DNA from: an uncultured Oscillibacter sp.
GTDB taxonomy: Bacteria > Bacillota > Clostridia > Oscillospirales > Oscillospiraceae
Reading direction: 5' to 3'
Assembly (NCBI GenBank): GCA_910583695.1
Contig: CAJTZL010000019.1
Coordinates: forward strand, 1-44,268
Length of the DNA stretch: 44,268 bases
Shown: positions 1-8,127 of the stretch, one piece after another
How positions within the stretch are numbered: the stretch's first letter is position 1
Layout of the letters: each line of letters begins with the position of its first letter
The notes under the pieces: model-generated
What the model saw: the letters and a program-made list of their open reading frames with translations, nothing else
What the model was told of the DNA's origin: nothing
Databases searched by the model: none
Translations under genes and position numbers: made by a program

Positions 1-185
1 AGCGCTACCGCCGGGAGGACGAGATCGGCACCCCCTACTGCGTCACCGTGGACTTCGACACCGTGGGCGACGCCGAAAAGGCCGGGGATAATTGCGTCAC
101 CGTCCGGGAGCGGGACTCCATGGCTCAGGTCCGCATCCCCATCGGCGAGCTGAAGGCGTACCTTGCCGAGAAGCTGGCGTACTGA
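1..185 (+). CDS. glyS: Glycyl-tRNA synthetase, C-terminal fragment (5' end outside window)
   Basis: The window opens inside this gene; the frame runs from base 3 to the TGA at 183-185 and encodes about 60 residues. The text GTPYCVTVDFDTVGD, followed by TVRERDSMAQVRIPI and a short helix ending in LAEKLAY, is typical of the C-terminal anticodon-binding domain of the single-chain (alpha2, GlyQS/Grs1-type) class II glycyl-tRNA synthetase. The enzyme charges tRNA-Gly with glycine in the cytoplasm. The catalytic core lies upstream and cannot be assessed. The family call is from recognition of this conserved tail. Confidence 0.85.
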   Translation, partial: RYRREDEIGTPYCVTVDFDTVGDAEKAGDNCVTVRERDSMAQVRIPIGELKAYLAEKLAY

Positions 186-200
186 TCAAACCATCCGGGT

Positions 201-217
201 CGTGGGGAATCCCCACG
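201..217 (+). terminator. Hairpin after glyS, possible weak terminator
   Basis: CGTGGGG at 201-207 pairs with CCCCACG at 211-217 over a 3-nt loop, starting 15 nt after the glyS stop. No T-tract follows, so termination is doubtful and read-through into the next gene is possible. Confidence 0.3.
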
Positions 218-238
218 GCCCCCGCCCCTATGTGAATC

Positions 239-2194
239 ATGAAAAAAACCTTCACTCTTCAACGGCGCCGGAGTCCCATCGGCCCTGTCTGGCTTCGATG
301 CGTCCTCTTCGCCGCCGCCTCCCTCTGCATGGGGCTGGCCATCACCGGGGCCATGCAGTGGATTTCCATTGGAACCCTCCCCGGCGTGCTGGAGTGGGTT
401 CGGGACTACCCCGCCCATCTGGCCATGACCGCCCTGCTCTGGGCCGTGCCTGTCTATGCCCTGGGGGCCCTGACGGGGCGGCTGTGGATCGCCGCCCTGC
501 CTGTTGGGCTCCTGGGACTGCTCCTGGCCCTGGTGGACTACTTCAAAAACGCCATCAACGGCACGCCGCTGGAGCTGGCGGACTTCGGTCTGGCCAGACA
601 GGCGGGAAACGTGGCGGGGCTGGCGGGGGACCTGACACCGCCGGAGGATTTTTACCTGGCGGCGGCAGGGCTCCTCTTCTGCGTCCTGGTGCTGCTGCTC
701 ACCCGGCGGCTCACCGCCCTGGAGGGAACGGCCCGGGCCCGGACCTGCCTCTTTTCCCTGACCCTGGCGGGCATCCTCCTTACCGGCACAGGAACCCGGG
801 CCGTGGGAGGCCGGCTGGGGGTGGACTTTTACACCCGGATGGACCCGGCGGAAAACCACAGCCTCCACGGCCTCACCCTCAGCCTCTGGCGGGACGCCTT
901 CCCCCAGCCCAAGACGCCGCCGGAGGGCTATGACCAGGACTTCATGCTGGAGGCCCTGGAGCGCATCGACCGGCTGACGGAGGCCCGACCGGAACCGGAG
1001 ACTGCGCCCAATGTGCTCTTCATCCTCTCCGAGTCCTTTTACGACCTGACCCGCCTGCCTGTCCTCCAATACGGCGGGGACCCCCTGAAAAACTTCCACG
1101 CCCTGGAAGCGGAGAGCGTCAGCGGGACCTTCCACAGCCACTATCTGGGCTACGGCACCGGCTACCTGGAGATTCCTATGCTCTACGGGCTGGGCGCCCT
1201 GGACCTGCCGCCGGGGACCAACATCTGCTTCCAGGAGCCAACGGTTTACCAGCGCTTTGACGCCCTGGCCGAGCAGTTTACCAAATCCGGTGATTACACT
1301 GCTGAAATGCTCCACGCCTATGATAACACCTTGTATAACCGTACCGTCACCTATCCCCTGCTGGGCTTTCAGAAATCCTACTTTTCCGATGAGATTCAGA
1401 AAATGGGCATCCAGCGGGAGGACGGGGCCTACGGCGGGTTCTACATGCGGGACGGATACTTCTTCCAGGGGATGCTGGAGCGGATGAAGGCGGTGAACGA
1501 GACGGGGAAGCGGGCCTTCCTCTTCGGCATCACCATGGAGAACCACCAGCCCTTTGAGCCCCAGAAGTTCAACTACGAATGTCAGATTCCCCTCATCGCC
1601 CCGGACTTCACCCCTGCCCAGCGGGACATCATCCGGGTCATGCTGGAGGGCGTCACCCGGGCGGATCAGGCCCTGGGAGAGCTGACGGCGGCCCTGCGGG
1701 AGTGTGAGGAGCCCACGATTGTGGTCTTCTTCGGGGACCACCGGCCCAACCTCTTCATGCCCGGCGGGGACACGGTATACACCCTCCTGGGGCTGTGCCC
1801 GGAGAACGACACCCTGAACTGGACCACGGAGCAGATCAACGACCTGTACTCCACGGACTATCTCATCTGGGCCAATGACCCGGCTCTGCTGGGGGGGCTG
1901 GCGGGCATCCGGCGGGACAGCAGCATCACCGCCCTGGGCCCCCAGCTGCTGGAGCTGACGGGGCGGCCCGTCAGCCGGTACTGGGCGCTGCTGGAGAAGG
2001 TCGGCGAGGTCTGCCTGACTCAGACGGACCTCTACTTCGTGGACGGCGCAGGCAGGGCCAGCTTCACCCGGGAGGAGGCAGGCCTGAGCCCCGAGGCCCT
2101 GGAGCTGCTGGAGCTCCGGGACGCGGTGGTGTACGACGCAGTGTATGGAAAGCGGTATATCACGGAGCAGATGAACCTGCCCCCAGGGTCGTGA
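239..2194 (+). CDS. LtaS-like membrane phosphoglycerol transferase / sulfatase-fold enzyme
   Basis: A 651-aa protein with about five hydrophobic segments in the first 190 residues (about 20-40, 60-78, 82-101, 138-154, 170-185) and an extracellular sulfatase/alkaline-phosphatase-fold domain from about residue 257. Family members such as LtaS transfer glycerol phosphate from phosphatidylglycerol to lipoteichoic acid or modify other surface glycopolymers. Metal-site residues are recognisable: E265 in FILSESFYD, T307 in GYGTGYLEI (position of the Thr nucleophile), H436 in TMENHQP, and D500-H501 in VVFFGDHRP. The start ATG at 239 opens MKKTFTLQ. The exact substrate cannot be read from the sequence; a phosphoethanolamine transferase or another sulfatase-like surface enzyme is the alternative. 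Confidence 0.8.
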   Translation: MKKTFTLQRRRSPIGPVWLRCVLFAAASLCMGLAITGAMQWISIGTLPGVLEWVRDYPAHLAMTALLWAVPVYALGALTGRLWIAALPVGLLGLLLALVDYFKNAINGTPLELADFGLARQAGNVAGLAGDLTPPEDFYLAAAGLLFCVLVLLLTRRLTALEGTARARTCLFSLTLAGILLTGTGTRAVGGRLGVDFYTRMDPAENHSLHGLTLSLWRDAFPQPKTPPEGYDQDFMLEALERIDRLTEARPEPETAPNVLFILSESFYDLTRLPVLQYGGDPLKNFHALEAESVSGTFHSHYLGYGTGYLEIPMLYGLGALDLPPGTNICFQEPTVYQRFDALAEQFTKSGDYTAEMLHAYDNTLYNRTVTYPLLGFQKSYFSDEIQKMGIQREDGAYGGFYMRDGYFFQGMLERMKAVNETGKRAFLFGITMENHQPFEPQKFNYECQIPLIAPDFTPAQRDIIRVMLEGVTRADQALGELTAALRECEEPTIVVFFGDHRPNLFMPGGDTVYTLLGLCPENDTLNWTTEQINDLYSTDYLIWANDPALLGGLAGIRRDSSITALGPQLLELTGRPVSRYWALLEKVGEVCLTQTDLYFVDGAGRASFTREEAGLSPEALELLELRDAVVYDAVYGKRYITEQMNLPPGS

Positions 2195-2300
2195 GGGAAG
2201 CACCCCCTCCCCCCGGGGGAGAATCCCCCGTATTCCCGCGCAGAGGGCTTTTCTCAAACACAGCCGCAGGGCGGCGGACATCTACAGGAGGCGAAAACCC

Positions 2301-2642
2301 ATGAACAACCGAATCGGATACTGCGGGCTGGACTGCGAGGCCTGCGACGCATACCTTGCCACCCTCCATGACGATCAGGCGCTGCGGGAGAAAACCGCAA
2401 AGCTGTGGGCGGAGCTGAACCACGCGCCCATTCTGCCCGAGCACATCCACTGTGAGGGCTGCCGATCGGAGGGCGTGAAAACCCTGTTTTGCGAGAGCCT
2501 CTGCGAGATTCGCCGCTGCGCGCTGGAAAAAGGCGTGGCCACATGCGGCGGCTGCCCGGACATGGAAGCATGCCCGGTTGTCGGGGAGATCCTTTCCCAT
2601 TATCCGGAGGCCCTGAAAAACCTGCGTGACCTGCGGGAGTGA
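2301..2642 (+). CDS. DUF3795 family cysteine-rich protein
   Basis: A 113-aa cytoplasmic protein beginning MNNRIGYCGLDCEACDAY, the usual opening of DUF3795 proteins. Eight cysteines are seen as CGLDCEAC near the start, HCEGCRSEG in the middle, then C-x3-C, and CGGCPDMEACP near the end, a pattern that suggests metal or Fe-S binding; no reaction is established for the family. The ATG at 2301 follows an AGGAGG site at about 2286-2291. It lies 106 bp after the LtaS-like gene on the same strand and may be co-transcribed. No membrane segment is seen. Confidence 0.8.
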   Translation: MNNRIGYCGLDCEACDAYLATLHDDQALREKTAKLWAELNHAPILPEHIHCEGCRSEGVKTLFCESLCEIRRCALEKGVATCGGCPDMEACPVVGEILSHYPEALKNLRDLRE

Positions 2643-2696
2643 GCCGGTTCTGCCGGGGAGGCCAACACCAGGGACAAGCTCCACATACCGGCGCAC

Positions 2697-2790
2697 AAAA
2701 AAGGGCGGACACACTGGTTCGCCCCTGCACGGGGTCTCATGGAGGAACCGCCGCAGGGGCAGGAGCCGCGGGTCCGCCCTTCTCCTGTCC
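2697..2790. repeat. GC-rich intergenic palindromic repeat (GTAGGGGC family, member e)
   Basis: This stretch contains inverted GC blocks (GGGCGGAC ... CGCCCCTGC, then GCAGGGGC ... GGTCCGCCC) resembling those at 10125-10393, 31317-31366, 40030-40110 and 41976-42085. Read on the minus strand it carries GGGCGGACCCGCGG, shared with the 40 kb and 42 kb members. It lies between convergent genes, in DNA with no convincing reading frame. It looks like a REP/MITE-type dispersed element; boundaries are approximate. Confidence 0.5.
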
Positions 2791-2869
2791 TCTGCATTTC
2801 ATGGACGCCAAAATTACCCCTGAAGCCCTCTTCTCAGAGAACATTTGTCAAGGGGGATGTCACCGAAAA

Positions 2870-2896
2870 GGGGCAGTGCCTATAAAGCACTGCCCC
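2870..2896 (-). terminator. Rho-independent terminator of the PepSY gene
   Basis: A perfect 10-bp stem, GGGGCAGTGC at 2870-2879 and GCACTGCCCC at 2887-2896. Read on the minus strand it is followed by TTTTC. It lies 16 nt downstream of the stop of the minus-strand PepSY gene. Confidence 0.85.
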
Positions 2897-2911
2897 TGCA
2901 AGCACAGATGT

Positions 2912-3703
2912 TCAGTTATGCGATTCTATATCTCGGCTGATGATGCCTCCTGTCTCGGCATTGATTTCATACTCGTACTCCTTAGAGCCAGCATAAAACT
3001 CCACTTCGTATTCCAGCCGGCCATCGTCCCGGTCTAATTTGACCTTTTTGAAAACCGCATCATTCGCATTGATTCCTGCATCTGCCAAGGCAATCTCCTT
3101 GGCTCGATCCGCAGAAATTATTCCGTTACCAGCAGAACCGCCAGAGGTGTCTACGGGGACAATAAAATCGTCTAATTCCCGACCTGCACTGAGAATCTTC
3201 CCTGTAATGGCATCAATCTCATAGTCATATTCTGTCGTGCCGCTATAAAATTCTACATCATATTGATACCGTCCGTCATCCCGCTCCAATTTGACCTTCA
3301 GGAACACAGCATTTCCTTCTTTCAGGCCAGTGTCCGCCAAGGCAATTTCTTTGGCCCGATCCGCACTTATATAGGAGCCGGAAGCCCCGCTTTGAGCAAG
3401 CAAACGATCCTGTGTGGTAAGCTGAACCTTTCGATTAGCCGAGTCAAACTTGACATCCAGCCCCATAGCTTCTCCGATAGCGCGGACAGGAACATAGGTA
3501 GTTCCATTGTAGATAAAGACTGAAACTTGATTCCCAGCGGCATCTCTCGGGATAAAGGTTGCCCCATTGATAGAGATGCCAATACCATCCTCTACATCAA
3601 TAGTCCGTTTGGAAGCCGCAAAGGCAGTCATACATAGGCACATGAGTAACAACAGTATCGTAAAGCCAACGCCAAATCCTTTCCAAAATTCCGCCTTTTT
3701 CAT
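2912..3703 (-). CDS. Secreted protein: copper-amine-oxidase-N-like domain plus two PepSY repeats
   Basis: A 263-aa protein starting MKKAEFWKGF with a signal peptide or anchor (hydrophobic about 12-30, ending TAFAAS). Residues about 40-95 (GATFIPRD ... YVPVRAIGEAMG) match the copper amine oxidase N-terminal-like repeat (PF07833), a cell-surface module. Two tandem PepSY-like domains follow, each opening ISADRAKEIALAD and ending in an EYEYEI/EYDYEI strand plus a TGxI turn; PepSY modules are often inhibitory or chaperone-like. The start at 3703 is preferred over the longer frame because AGAAAGGGG precedes it and because the promoter at 3764-3792 would lie inside the longer version. The gene is clearly less GC-rich than its neighbours and stands alone between its own promoter and terminator, consistent with recent acquisition. 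Function unknown. Confidence 0.85.
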   Translation of the reverse strand: MKKAEFWKGFGVGFTILLLLMCLCMTAFAASKRTIDVEDGIGISINGATFIPRDAAGNQVSVFIYNGTTYVPVRAIGEAMGLDVKFDSANRKVQLTTQDRLLAQSGASGSYISADRAKEIALADTGLKEGNAVFLKVKLERDDGRYQYDVEFYSGTTEYDYEIDAITGKILSAGRELDDFIVPVDTSGGSAGNGIISADRAKEIALADAGINANDAVFKKVKLDRDDGRLEYEVEFYAGSKEYEYEINAETGGIISRDIESHN

Positions 3704-3763
3704 AGCAAATACCCCTTTCTTGTCTTGAGACCTTCCACTGTAAGGTGCAATAACAGCAAGGTT

Positions 3764-3792
3764 ATTATATAAACGGTTCGGCAAAAAGTCAA
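3764..3792 (-). promoter_or_regulatory. Sigma-A promoter of the PepSY gene
   Basis: On the minus strand, TTGACT (3792-3787) and TATAAT (3769-3764) are separated by exactly 17 bp. The start codon lies about 60 nt downstream at 3703. Confidence 0.75.
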
Positions 3793-4023
3793 GCGTGTAT
3801 CCAGCGGACGCAGTCAAAAATGGTAATGGCAAGCAATACAAAGGTATATACCCTGTTCCGCTTGTTGGTGGAGGAAGGTCCCCAAGCCCCCTGTGATCGG
3901 CGCGGCTGCGTCCGATGTACAAGTCGCCGTTGGCGTCTGCTGGTATATGCCGGCAGGGGACGACTCCCCGGCAGAGCCGCGGCGGTAAGTAAGTGCGCTC
4001 TTCGAGAGGGCCGGCAAAGAGAA
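3793..4023. other. Non-coding spacer with no recognised feature
   Basis: This part of the 470-bp gap between the PepSY gene and the DUF6881 gene has short open frames on both strands but none with a credible ribosome binding site or recognisable protein. A 67-residue minus frame (3814-4017) has the low-complexity look of translated intergenic repeat. No tRNA or riboswitch was recognised. Confidence 0.4.
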
Positions 4024-4053
4024 CGGAGCGCCCAGGTCATCCCCAGGCGCTCC
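4024..4053 (-). terminator. Probable terminator of the nadE-to-DUF6881 run
   Basis: GGAGCGCC and GGCGCTCC form an 8-bp inverted repeat about 120 nt after the DUF6881 stop. On the minus strand it is followed by GTTCTCTTT, a moderate T-tract. The loop is long, so confidence is limited. Confidence 0.5.
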
Positions 4054-4173
4054 CGCTTCGGTTCCCTTCTGCGGGTCGATCGCCGCCCCTCCAGCTTCTG
4101 TCCTTCTGCCACAAATGAGCCGCCAGCCGCTGTAATGCAGCAGGTGGTGAAACCACCCTTTACATAGTACATC

Positions 4174-4488
4174 TCAGAAGAACATCCCCATAAACCCATC
4201 GGGCCTCTCCTGGGCCTGATTCCAGATTTCGTAGAACAGCCCCGGGGAAATCTCCCGGGCGGAGTACTCCCCCTCCCCCTCCGGGGGACGGAGGCCCCGG
4301 AGATCCTCCGGGAAGGGCTCCGGGCACAGGGCCCCCTCGTTTCCCCGTTCCCCGCCGTAGGAAAAGGTGATCCCGTTCCGGTAGAACTCCACCCGGCGGG
4401 TCTCCCGGCGGCTGCCGTCCAGCTCGGAGTAAATGAGATACGGCTCGTCCTCTTCCTGGTGGGTCCACTCGGCCAGCAGATATTGCAT
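4174..4488 (-). CDS. DUF6881 family small protein
   Basis: A 104-aa protein opening MQYLLAEWTHQEEDEPYLIY and continuing with a strand-rich stretch (YSELDGSRRETRRVEFYRNG), the pattern of the DUF6881 family, which has no established function. The ATG at 4488 is preceded by a strong AGGAGG lying inside the last codons of the alaX-like gene; only 4 nt separate the two genes, so translational coupling is likely. It is the last gene of the minus-strand run starting at nadE. No membrane segment or catalytic motif is evident. Confidence 0.75.
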   Translation of the reverse strand: MQYLLAEWTHQEEDEPYLIYSELDGSRRETRRVEFYRNGITFSYGGERGNEGALCPEPFPEDLRGLRPPEGEGEYSAREISPGLFYEIWNQAQERPDGFMGMFF

Positions 4489-4492
4489 ACTC

Positions 4493-5653
4493 TTACCTCC
4501 TGAAAAACGCTTCGATGTCTTCCCGTCCCGCCCGGACGCTGCCCTGGGCAAAGCCGTTCCTTCCTCCGCCCCGGCCATGGAGGGCTTCGTTCAGCTCCTT
4601 TACCAGAGGGGAAATGTCCTCCCCGCCGGACCGGACCAGAGCATAGCTCCACGTCTCCCCCTCCCCGGAGAACACCGCGGCCAGAGCGCCGCAGGACTTT
4701 CCCACGGCGTCCGCCAGACGGCGAAGGCTGTCCGGCCGCATAGGGGACTGGAAGAGGAGCACGTCCCCCCGTCCTGCCTGTTCGGCGGCGATAGCCGCAA
4801 AGGCCGTCTGCTCCAAGTCCGCAATCCGGACCTTGGCGGCAGAGAGCTCCTCCTCCAGCCGCTCCACAGCCCGTTCGGCCTCCATGGGCTTCACGCTGAG
4901 CCGCTGGCCCACGGCCCGGGCCTGATCGTAGGTCCCGGAGAGATACCGAAGGGCCCGGCCTCCGCAGAGGATTTCCATCCGGACCCCCTCCCGGAACTTC
5001 TGGCAGGAGAGTACCTTGACAAGACCCACCTGCCCCGCCCGCTCCACGTGGGTACCGCAGCAGGCACAGCGGTCCGCCTCCGGAAATTCCACAATGCGGA
5101 CCTGCCCGGTGAGCTCCTTCTTGCTCCGGTACTCCAGGGCCGCCAGCTCCTGGGGGGAGGGATAGGAGATTTCGGTTTCCCGGTCCGCCCAGACGGCCTC
5201 GTTTGCCAGCCGCTCCGCCTCCAGGGCCTGCTCCCAGGTGATATCCGTGTTGTAGTCGATGGTGACGGTTTCCACCCCCAGGTGGAAGCCCACATTGTCG
5301 CAGTCATACAGGCGGCAGAGAAGGCCGCTGAGGATGTGTTCCCCGGAGTGCTGCTGCATGTGGTCAAAGCGGCGGGCCCAGTCCAGGACACCCGTAACCA
5401 CGGTGCCCGCCTCCACCGGGGCGGCGCAGGTGTGGACCACCGCACCGCCCCTTTCATGGACGTCGGTGACGGGGACCTCCCCGGCGGCCGTGTGCAAAAG
5501 GCCGTGGTCCGCAGGCTGTCCGCCTCCCTCCGGGTAAAAGGCCGTCTGGTCCAGGACCACTTTCCAGACCTCCCCGGCGACCTCGCAGGAGAGGACCGTG
5601 GCCGGGAACTCCCGAAGGGTCGGGTCCTGATAATAGAGCTTCTTCGTTTCCAA
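4493..5653 (-). CDS. AlaX-like alanyl-tRNA editing protein with DHHA1 domain
   Basis: A 386-aa protein related to the editing half of alanyl-tRNA synthetase without its aminoacylation domain. AlaX proteins hydrolyse mischarged Ser-tRNA(Ala) or Gly-tRNA(Ala) in trans. The zinc-binding signature is intact: HMQQHSGEH (HxxxH) around residue 100 and CACCGTHVE (CxxxH) around residue 185. An OB-like/second-additional domain (SAD) follows, then a coiled helix (about 250-280), and the C-terminal DHHA1 domain ends with the GGGRNGFAQG glycine motif. The length fits the long AlaX class. The start codon is read as TTG at 5651-5653 (METKKLYY), with AGAAAGG upstream; this start is less certain than the family. 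Confidence 0.85.
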   Translation of the reverse strand: METKKLYYQDPTLREFPATVLSCEVAGEVWKVVLDQTAFYPEGGGQPADHGLLHTAAGEVPVTDVHERGGAVVHTCAAPVEAGTVVTGVLDWARRFDHMQQHSGEHILSGLLCRLYDCDNVGFHLGVETVTIDYNTDITWEQALEAERLANEAVWADRETEISYPSPQELAALEYRSKKELTGQVRIVEFPEADRCACCGTHVERAGQVGLVKVLSCQKFREGVRMEILCGGRALRYLSGTYDQARAVGQRLSVKPMEAERAVERLEEELSAAKVRIADLEQTAFAAIAAEQAGRGDVLLFQSPMRPDSLRRLADAVGKSCGALAAVFSGEGETWSYALVRSGGEDISPLVKELNEALHGRGGGRNGFAQGSVRAGREDIEAFFRR

Positions 5654-5743
5654 TGGTAAAACCAGCCTTTCTTGATCTCCTGATGCATTCCCATGCTTCC
5701 CCTGACAGGGATCTTCTTTATTTTTATAGTTTATGAAAGTATT

Positions 5744-6691
5744 TTATAAAATAGTGTCGACTATAATTCTCCACACCGGCTCCGCCAGATACAGCCCCAG
5801 CAGGAAAGAGCAGAGGTTGGCGGCCAGGGCGTAGAGAGCCGCCCGCTTTTTGGAGCAGTCCCGGAACAGCTTCCTGTACAGCACCGCCTCCGTCAGAAGG
5901 ATCAGGAGCTCCGCCGGAAGCAGCCAGTCATCCCCCAACTGGGCCAATAGGCCCCCCGCGTCAAAGAACCGGACGGCAGACTCCAGATCGCTTTGAAGCA
6001 TCCTGGCCCAGAAGGAACCATGACGGACCGTCCGAAGGCTGCTCCAGAGGGTCAGCCCGCCCTGGGTCAGCAGGTTCACCCCCAGGAACACCAGGGCGTT
6101 CCGCCGGGACCAGAGCCGGAACAGCAGGAACAGCAGCCCCTCGATGGCCAGGGTAGGCAGGAACGTCGCCAGAAATTGGACAATGTACCCCTTCCAAAGG
6201 GGCGGAGTTTTCACGGTTCTCGCCGCCCAGTCCACCGCAGCGGGGGATTGCAGGGCTTGGCGCTCCACAGGCTCCGAGAGGAAGGTCTCCCCGGATTTCG
6301 TCACCAGCAGGATCCGGTAGACATCCGGCACGCCCAGGTATCCGAATTGAAACACGCCGTCCTCGCTGTCGATGTTTCCCCACACCAGCCGCCCCTGGGT
6401 GAGGCAGCCGTACCAGCCCTCCGGCACGGCAGCGGTGAGGTCCGCCAAAAGCGCCTGGTCCAGGGCGGAGCGCTCCTCCTCCGATAGTCCCCCCACGGTC
6501 CCCTCCCGATAACGGGAGGCGTCCCCCTCCGCCAGGATATCCAAGTAGTAAAGCTCCTCCGGGCCGTTCTCCACCCGGACGGTGAGCTGGGGCTTGGGAC
6601 CGAAGTCCGCGAATACCGGAACCGTCAGCAGCGCCGCCGCCAGCAGGAACAAAAGCAATCCGCGCTTTAAAAACGCGCTCCTCTTTTTCAT
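5744..6691 (-). CDS. Uncharacterised membrane protein with signal peptide
   Basis: A 315-aa protein. A lysine/arginine-rich start followed by LLLFLLAAALLTVPVFA is a clear signal peptide; an extracellular region of about 140 residues follows (LTVRVENGPEELYYLDILAEG ...), then four or so hydrophobic segments: about 175-195, 203-220, 258-275 and 285-305. The opening DFGPKPQL after the cleavage site is frequent in uncharacterised Clostridia membrane proteins. No catalytic motif is recognised. It begins 19 bp after the NagZ-like lipoprotein gene on the same strand with AGAGGAG upstream, so the two are probably co-transcribed and may act together at the cell surface, but this is inference. Confidence 0.7.
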   Translation of the reverse strand: MKKRSAFLKRGLLLFLLAAALLTVPVFADFGPKPQLTVRVENGPEELYYLDILAEGDASRYREGTVGGLSEEERSALDQALLADLTAAVPEGWYGCLTQGRLVWGNIDSEDGVFQFGYLGVPDVYRILLVTKSGETFLSEPVERQALQSPAAVDWAARTVKTPPLWKGYIVQFLATFLPTLAIEGLLFLLFRLWSRRNALVFLGVNLLTQGGLTLWSSLRTVRHGSFWARMLQSDLESAVRFFDAGGLLAQLGDDWLLPAELLILLTEAVLYRKLFRDCSKKRAALYALAANLCSFLLGLYLAEPVWRIIVDTIL

Positions 6692-6710
6692 AAACCCGCT
6701 CCTCTCCCCG

Positions 6711-7958
6711 TCAGAGGGCAGACCTCAAGGTCCCCTCCTCCGTCCGCTCCAAAAGGCCCAGTTCCAGCTTCCACCGCAGGACCCGGAGGCAGGCCGCGTC
6801 CACGGCCTCCTCCTCCAGCGCCCCGTCCTTCACCGCCTGGATCACCCGGGGAATCTGAGTGCGGTAGTCCGTGGTGACAACCAGATCGTTCCCCGCCTGA
6901 ATGGACATCACCGCCACGTTCCCGTCCGCCGCATAGGCGCTTACGGCGTCCATGGCCAAATCGTCGGTCATCACCACGCCGTCAAAGCCCAGGTCCTCCC
7001 GGAGTATCCGGTGGACCTCCGGCGAGAGAGAGGCGGGGAGATTCGGGTCCATGCAGTTTACGATGTTGTGGCTCACCAGCACGGCGGGCCGGAGGCGGCG
7101 GAGCTCACCGGAGGGCCAGACCGTCTCCTCCACAGCGATGCCCGCCTGAAAGGGGAGAAAATCCTGCTCCAGAAACGTCTCCATAGACCGTTCATCCACG
7201 GCTACGCCGGTGTGAGTATCTTTGTTGTTCCCATAGCCGGGGAAGTGCTTCAAGACGCTGCCCAGGCCATAGAAGGACTGGGCCTCCGTCACCCGGGCGG
7301 TATAATCCGCAGTCTCCTCCGCGTCCATGCCGGTGGTCCGATCATAGATGAAGTCGCCGGAGTTGGTGGACACGTCCGCCACCGGAGCCAGGTTCACATT
7401 GAAACCCAAGCTCTTCAGAAGGATGGACTTCTCCCGGGTCTCTCGGAGCAGAGCGTCCAAGCCCTCCTTCCAGAGCTTGCCGGGGCTGGAAAATTTCTTG
7501 CTCCGCAAATGGGGGTTGGAGCTGACCCGAACCACGGATCCGCCCTCCTCGTCCACGCCGATGAGCAGGGGGATTCCCGTGCTGTAATCCACCGCCTGGG
7601 ACTGCCAGGAGGCGATGGCCTGAATCAAATCGTTGGCGGTCTTATCCCGGGTATCCCGTCCGAAGAGGAGATAGCCCCCCAGGTGGTAGGTGGTCACGTC
7701 CTCCAGGGCGTTTTCCGCCGGGACCCGGACGAAGAAGATCTGTCCCACCTTCTCCTCCAGGGTCATGCCCTCCAAAAGGGACTGGAGGGCGGCCTCCCCG
7801 AAGTCCTCCGGGGGCTCCGGCTCCTCAGGCTCCGGCGGGGCCTCCGGAGTCTCCGCCGGGGGAGTGTCCGGCACCTCCGGCGGCGGAGGCACCATCTCTC
7901 CGCCGCAGGCGGTGAGGAGGATGGCCAGGAGCAGGGCAGCGCACAACAGCTTTTTCAC
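6711..7958 (-). CDS. Glycoside hydrolase family 3 lipoprotein, NagZ-like beta-N-acetylhexosaminidase
   Basis: A 415-aa lipoprotein. The N-terminus MKKLLCAALLLAILLTAC carries a lipobox (LTAC), so the protein should be lipid-anchored outside the membrane. A proline/glutamate-rich linker (about 23-52) leads into a GH3 N-terminal domain. Landmarks: IPLLIGVDEEGGSV, NVNLAPVADV, KHFPGYGNNKDTH (retaining the Asp-x-His dyad used by NagZ as acid/base) and GVVMTDDLAMDAV with the nucleophile Asp. NagZ-type enzymes release N-acetylglucosamine from cell-wall muropeptides. There is no separate GH3 C-terminal domain, as in NagZ. Start is GTG at 7958 with GGAGG 7 nt upstream. It lies between nadE and a membrane protein on the same strand. 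Confidence 0.88.
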   Translation of the reverse strand: MKKLLCAALLLAILLTACGGEMVPPPPEVPDTPPAETPEAPPEPEEPEPPEDFGEAALQSLLEGMTLEEKVGQIFFVRVPAENALEDVTTYHLGGYLLFGRDTRDKTANDLIQAIASWQSQAVDYSTGIPLLIGVDEEGGSVVRVSSNPHLRSKKFSSPGKLWKEGLDALLRETREKSILLKSLGFNVNLAPVADVSTNSGDFIYDRTTGMDAEETADYTARVTEAQSFYGLGSVLKHFPGYGNNKDTHTGVAVDERSMETFLEQDFLPFQAGIAVEETVWPSGELRRLRPAVLVSHNIVNCMDPNLPASLSPEVHRILREDLGFDGVVMTDDLAMDAVSAYAADGNVAVMSIQAGNDLVVTTDYRTQIPRVIQAVKDGALEEEAVDAACLRVLRWKLELGLLERTEEGTLRSAL

Positions 7959-8064
7959 CTCAAAGCCTCCACTTCCGCCGGCCTCGTCGGTAGAAATTCC
8001 GCTCTGCTCCGTCCCCGCCTAACGGCGAGGACTCCGCCCGCTCCAGTCCTTCCTCCTCTCCCCA

Positions 8065-8089
8065 CTCGAACCGCTTCGCTGGGTTCGAG
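8065..8089. repeat. 8-bp inverted repeat in the nadE-nagZ spacer
   Basis: CTCGAACC (8065-8072) and GGTTCGAG (8082-8089) are perfect inverted repeats around a 9-nt loop in the 169-bp gap between nadE and the NagZ-like gene. The GGTTCGA text resembles a tRNA T-loop, but no tRNA folds here. It may be an element remnant or an intra-operon attenuator. Confidence 0.4.
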
Positions 8090-8127
8090 CGGGGGCCCCA
8101 TATGGGCGATTGGCTTTTTCTTTTCTC

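Noticed and set aside
125..2281. A 718-codon minus-strand open frame opposite the LtaS-like gene
   Set aside because: Composition is typical of antisense GC-rich shadow; the plus-strand gene has intact catalytic motifs.
3814..4017. 67-codon minus frame in the gap before the DUF6881 run
   Set aside because: No ribosome binding site, no family recognised, and the sequence has the look of translated intergenic repeat.
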